Source of the DNA: Spirochaetaceae bacterium
Lineage (GTDB): Bacteria > Spirochaetota > Spirochaetia > Treponematales > Breznakiellaceae
Direction of reading: 5' to 3'
Length of the DNA stretch: 10,196 nucleotides
NCBI GenBank assembly: GCA_031257135.1
Contig: JAIRPH010000044.1
Location: forward strand, 1 to 10,196
Made by a program: the position numbers and the translations under genes. Shown here one piece after another: positions 6,327-10,196 of this stretch. Numbering within the stretch: position 1 is the first letter of the stretch; each line of letters starts with the position of its first letter. The notes below the pieces were generated by a model that had not been told where the DNA came from, made no database searches, and saw only the letters and a list, made by a program, of their open reading frames with translations.

Positions 6327-7391
6327 ATGGAAAAGATATTACTCGCGTGGCTCATACTCGGCTTTGCCGGATGTGAGGTATTAGAAAAGTCCGGCAACGC
6401 CGCGGAGAAACCCCCCGAGACGTTGCGGATTGTTACCTGGAATGTGCAGACCCTTTTTGACGGCGACGAAACCGGCGCGGAGTATGACGAATACCGGAGT
6501 TCCGCAGGCTGGACTGACGAAAAGTACAAAGCCAGACTGAATACGCTTGCTTTGGCGGTTGAAAAAATGACCGAACCTGCGCCGGATATTCTTGGGCTTA
6601 TGGAAGTTGAAAATCCTCGGGTTTTAGAGGATATTTTACAGGGTCCTTTGGCGAAAAAAGGGTATGGCTGGTCTTTTTTCGGTATTAATCCGGGCGCGCC
6701 CTTAGGAATCGGCATATTGAGCCGGTTTCCCTTTGAGGAGACCCTCCTTCATTCCATTACCCTGAACGGAGAAACCGCCCCGCGTCCGATGCTGGAAATC
6801 CGGCTTTTGGTCAAAGACAGCCCGCTGATTTGCATGGTATGCCATTGGAAATCGAAGCGGGAAGGCGAGGACGCTACCGAATCTCTACGGAAAGCATCCG
6901 CTCGGCTTATTGTGAGAAGACTTCAGGAGCTGAAACAGGAAAATCCCGCTATACCGGTGATTGTCATGGGAGACTTAAACGAAAATTACGATGAATTTTA
7001 TCGGAGAGAAAGCGGTATTACCAGCGCGCTCCTGCCGGACGTCCCGGAGGTTGCGGCGCGTATCGGCGATACTCAGGCGGATTTTCTCATTTTGAGCGGG
7101 AAAAAGCCTCCTGAACCGGAATTCTGCGCCTCCGATGGGGCGATTCTCTATTCGCCCTGGGGCGAGGAACTGGAAGAAGGCTCCTATTATTTCAGAAACG
7201 CTTGGGAGACTATCGATCACTTTTTGTTATCCGGCGCGTTATTCGACCGAACCGGCTGGGATTTCCATTCCTGCCGAGTTATTAAACAAGAGCCGTTCCT
7301 CAAGGACGATAAACCATACGCCTATAACCCCCGTACCGGCAACGGTTTCAGCGATCACCTCCCATTGCTCTTAACTCTTACTTTGCAATGA
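6327..7391 (+). CDS. endonuclease/exonuclease/phosphatase-fold lipoprotein
   Basis: 354 residues. A short lipoprotein signal peptide ends in GFAGC (Cys16), so the protein is probably anchored on the periplasmic or outer face. The rest is one EEP (DNase I/exonuclease III/phosphatase) domain with the catalytic signature in order: TWNVQTLFD (Asn39), LMEVEN (Glu93), CHWKSK (His173), MGDLNE (Asp216, Asn218), IDHFL (Asp297, His298) and FSDHLP (Asp343, His344). The metal-binding and general acid/base residues are all present, so it is probably an active Mg-dependent phosphodiesterase. The substrate (nucleic acid, phospholipid or inositol phosphate) cannot be read from the sequence. GGAGG lies 4 bases before the ATG. 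It begins 41 bases after proS with no terminator between, so it is probably the last gene of that operon. Confidence 0.88.
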   Translation: MEKILLAWLILGFAGCEVLEKSGNAAEKPPETLRIVTWNVQTLFDGDETGAEYDEYRSSAGWTDEKYKARLNTLALAVEKMTEPAPDILGLMEVENPRVLEDILQGPLAKKGYGWSFFGINPGAPLGIGILSRFPFEETLLHSITLNGETAPRPMLEIRLLVKDSPLICMVCHWKSKREGEDATESLRKASARLIVRRLQELKQENPAIPVIVMGDLNENYDEFYRRESGITSALLPDVPEVAARIGDTQADFLILSGKKPPEPEFCASDGAILYSPWGEELEEGSYYFRNAWETIDHFLLSGALFDRTGWDFHSCRVIKQEPFLKDDKPYAYNPRTGNGFSDHLPLLLTLTLQ

Positions 7392-7396
7392 TATGG

Positions 7397-7427
7397 ATAA
7401 GGCAGGCTCACAATCTGCCTGCCTTAT
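7397..7427 (+). terminator. strong hairpin ending the FKBP-proS-EEP operon
   Basis: ATAAGGCAGGC (7397-7407) and GCCTGCCTTAT (7417-7427) form an 11-bp perfect stem with a 9-base loop, 5 bases after the EEP stop codon. The tail (ATTGATTTGCC) is a weak T tract, so termination may be partial or the hairpin may protect the 3' end. Confidence 0.65.
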
Positions 7428-7433
7428 ATTGAT

Positions 7434-7462
7434 TTGCCTATTGTTCTAAATTTTAGTATATT
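7434..7462 (+). promoter_or_regulatory. promoter of the pirin gene, placing the transcript start at the ATG
   Basis: TTGCCT (7434-7439), a 17-base spacer and TATATT (7457-7462). Only six bases (TTTAGT) separate the -10 box from ATG 7469, so transcription should begin at or within a base of the start codon. The gene has no Shine-Dalgarno, which agrees with a leaderless mRNA. Confidence 0.65.
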
Positions 7463-7468
7463 TTTAGT

Positions 7469-8206
7469 ATGATAAAGACAATAGACCATAAAAAGATGGG
7501 ACAGGGAAAGCAGGGAGTGGTGGACAGTTTTTTCCATTTTTCCTTTGCCGACTACTGTAACCCCAAAAACACCAATTTCGGGATTCTCCGGGTGATGAAC
7601 GACGATATTGTCAAGCCTAATACCGGTTTCGGTCCGCATCCGCATGAGAATATGGAAATTATTTCGTATGTGGTAGACGGAGAACTGAGCCATAAGGACA
7701 GTATGGGCAACGAGCGCGCCTTAACCCGAGGACAAGTGCAGTACATGAGCGCGGGGACCGGCGTTGTACACAGCGAGATGAACCACAGCAAAGAGGCTCT
7801 GCGTTTTTTCCAGATTTGGATTTTTCCAGACAAGAAAGGCTATAAGCCCAACTACGGAGACTTCCGGTTCGCCCTTGAAGACCGGTATGACAAGTGGCTT
7901 CCAATGGCGACTTCCGTAGAAAACAAGGAAAACGCCGCGCCCATCAAAATCCACGCGGATATTAACGCCTACTCCGCGATTATCAGCCCCGGAAAATCGC
8001 TGGATTTTGAAGTAGCCAAAGGTCGGCAGGCTTATCTCGCCCTCATTGAGGGGAACGCCGAACTGCGGGGCAAAGAGGGTTCCTCCGGTAAGCTGGTCAT
8101 GCGGGACGCCGCGGAAATCACCGCGGAAAGTTTTACCATCGCCGCTGGTTCCGACGCGCCGGCTCACACGCTGATCATCGAGATGGCTCAGGATATTACT
8201 CGTTAA
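7469..8206 (+). CDS. pirin family bicupin (YhhW-like)
   Basis: 245 residues, close to bacterial YhhW-type pirins. The N-terminal cupin holds the metal-binding set His57 and His59 (in HPHENME), His101 and Glu103 (in VVHSEMN), in the positions known for YhhW. Other family marks are FHFSFADY (22-29), LRVMNDD (40-46), HKDSMGN (75-81) and SAGTG (94-98). The C-terminal cupin (about 135-240) is degenerate, as is normal. Members bind Fe, Ni or Zn; some have quercetin 2,3-dioxygenase activity in vitro, but the native role is usually unknown. ATG 7469 starts the family-conserved N-terminus exactly and lacks a Shine-Dalgarno. The gene stands between the operon-ending hairpin and the leader of the next gene, so it is probably monocistronic. 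Confidence 0.92.
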   Translation: MIKTIDHKKMGQGKQGVVDSFFHFSFADYCNPKNTNFGILRVMNDDIVKPNTGFGPHPHENMEIISYVVDGELSHKDSMGNERALTRGQVQYMSAGTGVVHSEMNHSKEALRFFQIWIFPDKKGYKPNYGDFRFALEDRYDKWLPMATSVENKENAAPIKIHADINAYSAIISPGKSLDFEVAKGRQAYLALIEGNAELRGKEGSSGKLVMRDAAEITAESFTIAAGSDAPAHTLIIEMAQDITR

Positions 8207-8227
8207 AGTACCTGATCGAGCCGAACT

Positions 8228-8233
8228 TATAAT
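8228..8233 (+). promoter_or_regulatory. possible -10 box upstream of leader copy B
   Basis: A perfect TATAAT with no convincing -35 at 16-18 bases upstream. If used, transcription would start near 8240, just before the conserved GCGGAAAGAC at 8243, making the conserved block the very 5' end of the RNA. Confidence 0.4.
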
Positions 8234-8242
8234 TAAGGCAAA

Positions 8243-8345
8243 GCGGAAAGACGCTTGACTGTTCGGACAGACGAGTAGTTTTTGGTAAGGAGGATGCCGC
8301 TTCCCCCCATAGCTACCGCGAGGGGTTTTGCGGCTCAATTTTTCA
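8243..8345 (+). promoter_or_regulatory. conserved structured leader, copy B, upstream of the KY-like lipoprotein gene
   Basis: Its first 51 bases match copy A (2914-2963). First hairpin: CTTG-A-CTGT (8254-8262), loop TCGG, and ACAG-A-CGAG (8267-8275). This gives eight pairs and one A-A mismatch, followed by GTAGTTTTTGG. Last hairpin: GCCGC (8296-8300) with GCGGC (8330-8334), enclosing CCCC (8305-8308) with GGGG (8322-8325). TCAATTTTTCA then leads into ATG 8346. The outer stem, T-rich inner gap, C/G-run inner stem and T run before the ATG repeat the layout of copy A with different bases. No Shine-Dalgarno is at the ATG; the GGAGG at 8289-8293 is about 50 bases upstream. It could also serve as the terminator of the pirin gene. 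Confidence 0.55.
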
Positions 8346-10091
8346 ATGAAAAAGATAAGTATAGGCTGGATTCTCTGGTGTATCTTTCTTATAATAGGCT
8401 GTTCTTCTACGAAACCATCGGAGCCGCATAACGGTTTTCGAGTGAAACCTCCGCGAGACTCCTTTGAACGGACTGATCCTGCAAAAACCGACGCGGAACG
8501 CATCGCGGCCGCGCTGGCTTGGGGAGACTGCGCGTATCTTGACGAGTATATCCGCCGCGAAAAGACAGACCCGAACTTGAAAGCCCAAGCCGCCGCGGAG
8601 ATAACGCGTTACGCTTCCCCAGATTCCCATGTTGGGATGTACAAAACCGGCGTCATGGAACCTCAAGTGAGGCTCGTTCCTAAAGAACTGATAGATAAGA
8701 CGTCCGCCGATCCTGCGGAGGTTCTTCCTGCGATTGTATCCTCGCTCACCGCCGATGTTTCTGACGAGTTCCTCAAAGCTAAAATACTGCACGACTGGAT
8801 ATGCGATGTTATCGCCTATGATGCGGATATGTATATATCCGGCGTTATCGCCGATCAGGATTATGAATCCGTTTTAAAGAAGAAAAAAGCCGTCTGTTCA
8901 GGATACGTCAATCTGTATAATCAGATGTGCGAACTGGCGCATATCGAGTCTATGGGCGTAAACGGGTATTCAAAAGGATTCGGCTATACGGGTAAAATTG
9001 GGAAAGACATTGACTGCTCTTGGAATGCGGTCAAAATCGGGGGCAAATGGTATCCGGTTGATGTAACTTGGGACGCAGGCTCTGTGGAAAAAAAGACCTT
9101 TATTAAACGGTACGCTACGGCATGGCTTTTTGCTGATCCCAGATCGTTTCTGTATTCTCATTTGCCGGAAGAAGAGGCGTATCAGTTTTACGCGCCGGTT
9201 TTAACCGCGGATGATTTTATGCGGGAAGCCTATATTCCGGGCGCGTTTTTCCAGTACGGACTTACGGTGAAGACGAAAGCTCCTGAATACAGCGCGCTCA
9301 TAGATAAGCCGCTTGTTTTTGAGATTACCGCTCAGAACAGCGCGGTTTCCGTATCAAGCGTCGTGCGGACCGCCCAGCAACGAGAAGTAGCCGGCGCGTC
9401 TTGGCAGACCAGAAACGGCGAAACTATTACCTTTGAATTTGACGTGCCTGATACGGCGGAATATAAGGGCGGTATTGTCGCGAAACTTCAAAACCAGAAC
9501 CGCCTGCAAGATAGAATCAGCATACAAACCTTTGAGCAGATATGGCTCCCCGGCGCGGAGAAACTCTTCGCCGAGTCTGAGATAACTGAAGATGAATTGG
9601 AATATTTCAAGAAGTCCTACTATAAGGTAACGGATAACAGCCGGTATTATTTTTTGGAAGATTCCTTCGATATTCCCCGGAACAACGCGGTTGTTAAAAT
9701 TCATACGTTGCTGGGATTGAGCGCGGGCTTGCTGGAGGAAACGCTTACCTTTAACCTGCAAGCGGCTCCGGGTTATCAGGGATTTGGAAACGACGTCTTA
9801 AAATATCCCCATACGCTTCCCGGTTATACCGAGGTTTCCAACACTCAGCTTTTGTCCCCGACCGCCGGCATCCTGAAATCGGGTTCCTCTGAAACCTTTA
9901 CGGTTTCAACCGGAGATTTCACCGCTCTTGCCATTGTAATCAACGGCGTCCAGACGCGGCTGGCAAAAAACGACGTCGGAATTTTTGAGCTTAATTTTAC
10001 GATACCTTCCGGCATAGATTCATTGACGCTCTTCGGCTCGGCAGATGAACGCCAGTATACGGGATTAATCCAATATAGCGTAACTAACTAA
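8346..10091 (+). CDS. transglutaminase-like lipoprotein of the KY/hillarin group, catalytic His replaced
   Basis: 581 residues. The lipoprotein signal peptide ends LIIGC (Cys19). A linker and helical region (20-135) lead into the transglutaminase-like core (about 140-275): KILHDWICDVIAYD (146-159), nucleophile-type KAVCSGY (Cys184), DCSWNAVKIGGKWYPVDVTW with Asp239, then the KY-family segment WLFADPRSFLYSHLPEE (260-276). The remaining 300 residues look beta-rich and Ig-like, as in KY-type proteins, but I recognise no further family. Most relatives have HAWN or HSWN where this protein has C224-S-W-N, so the Cys-His-Asp triad is incomplete. It may be inactive, serving as a binding scaffold, or may use another residue. 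ATG 8346 is chosen because it starts a normal MKK signal peptide; a TTG at 8328 is less likely. No Shine-Dalgarno is visible. The likely location is anchored in the cell envelope. Confidence 0.85.
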   Translation: MKKISIGWILWCIFLIIGCSSTKPSEPHNGFRVKPPRDSFERTDPAKTDAERIAAALAWGDCAYLDEYIRREKTDPNLKAQAAAEITRYASPDSHVGMYKTGVMEPQVRLVPKELIDKTSADPAEVLPAIVSSLTADVSDEFLKAKILHDWICDVIAYDADMYISGVIADQDYESVLKKKKAVCSGYVNLYNQMCELAHIESMGVNGYSKGFGYTGKIGKDIDCSWNAVKIGGKWYPVDVTWDAGSVEKKTFIKRYATAWLFADPRSFLYSHLPEEEAYQFYAPVLTADDFMREAYIPGAFFQYGLTVKTKAPEYSALIDKPLVFEITAQNSAVSVSSVVRTAQQREVAGASWQTRNGETITFEFDVPDTAEYKGGIVAKLQNQNRLQDRISIQTFEQIWLPGAEKLFAESEITEDELEYFKKSYYKVTDNSRYYFLEDSFDIPRNNAVVKIHTLLGLSAGLLEETLTFNLQAAPGYQGFGNDVLKYPHTLPGYTEVSNTQLLSPTAGILKSGSSETFTVSTGDFTALAIVINGVQTRLAKNDVGIFELNFTIPSGIDSLTLFGSADERQYTGLIQYSVTN

Positions 10092-10097
10092 AAAACG

Positions 10098-10136
10098 GTC
10101 CAGCAGATATATATAAAATCTGCGGACTGCTAACTT
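10098..10136 (+). terminator. terminator-like hairpin after the KY-like gene
   Basis: GTCC-A-GCAGAT (10098-10108) pairs with ATCTGC-GGAC (10118-10127) as ten pairs with one bulged A and a 9-base loop. TGCTAAC then precedes a run of five T (10135-10139). The gap before the T tract makes it a moderate terminator. Confidence 0.6.
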
Positions 10137-10160
10137 TTTAAAAAAAAGCGCGTTAGGGTA

Positions 10161-10189
10161 TTGCATTTATTTTTGAGATTTGTTATATT
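10161..10189 (+). promoter_or_regulatory. promoter for a gene beyond the right edge
   Basis: TTGCAT (10161-10166), a 17-base spacer and TATATT (10184-10189), ending 7 bases before the window edge. It has the same spacer length as the tRNA and pirin promoters. The gene it serves is outside the window. Confidence 0.6.
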
Positions 10190-10196
10190 AAAAACA

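Noticed and set aside
8294..8431. Possible 45-codon upstream reading frame overlapping the start of the KY-like gene, next to GGAGG
   Set aside because: The GGAGG touches the ATG with no spacing, and copy A of the leader has no matching start codon after its GGAGG. A conserved leader peptide is therefore not supported.
7721..8503. Minus-strand open frame of 260 codons
   Set aside because: It is antisense to the pirin gene and the start of the KY-like gene, both of which have clear family motifs. Its composition is arginine- and serine-rich, as expected of a shadow frame.

Overview
The window looks like a chromosomal segment from a spirochaete, most probably a Treponema of the termite-gut type. 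This is inferred from the gene content: a NuoE/NuoF-type [FeFe]-hydrogenase diaphorase pair, several short-signal-peptide lipoproteins with loose lipoboxes, and a KY/hillarin-like transglutaminase lipoprotein. Intermediate G+C genes separated by very A/T-rich spacers fit the same picture. No 16S gene or database match supports it. I see no mobile element, phage gene or CRISPR array.

Left part (1-2406, minus strand): a two-gene electron-transfer operon running leftwards out of the window. The NuoE-like subunit (hndA/hydC type) comes first, followed 9 bases later by the NuoF-like flavoprotein (hndC/hydB type), which is cut near its C-terminus by the window edge. A sigma70-like promoter sits upstream. 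The catalytic subunit would be expected just beyond position 1. Middle-left (2407-2880, plus strand): an A/T-tract divergent spacer, then tRNA-Asn(GTT) and tRNA-Lys(TTT), each with its own promoter and its own intrinsic terminator.

Centre (2914-7427, plus strand): a leader region followed by what looks like one operon. It encodes two tandem FKBP-type peptidyl-prolyl isomerases (the first a lipoprotein), prolyl-tRNA synthetase, and an endonuclease/exonuclease/phosphatase-fold lipoprotein, and it ends at an 11-bp hairpin. Two isomerases acting on X-Pro bonds therefore lie directly upstream of the enzyme that charges tRNA with proline.

Right part (7434-10196, plus strand): a pirin/YhhW-type cupin gene whose promoter lies so close to its ATG that the mRNA should be leaderless. 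It is followed by a large lipoprotein of the KY/hillarin transglutaminase-like group in which the usual catalytic histidine is replaced by cysteine. A terminator-like hairpin and a new promoter close the window.

The most interesting signal is non-coding. The regions just upstream of the first FKBP gene (2914-3036) and of the KY-like gene (8243-8345) share a block of about 50 bases at roughly 78% identity by hand alignment. Each then has a second hairpin of similar layout but different sequence, followed by a run of 5-6 T next to an ATG that has no Shine-Dalgarno sequence. This looks like a repeated cis-acting leader or regulon element that I cannot assign to any known riboswitch class.
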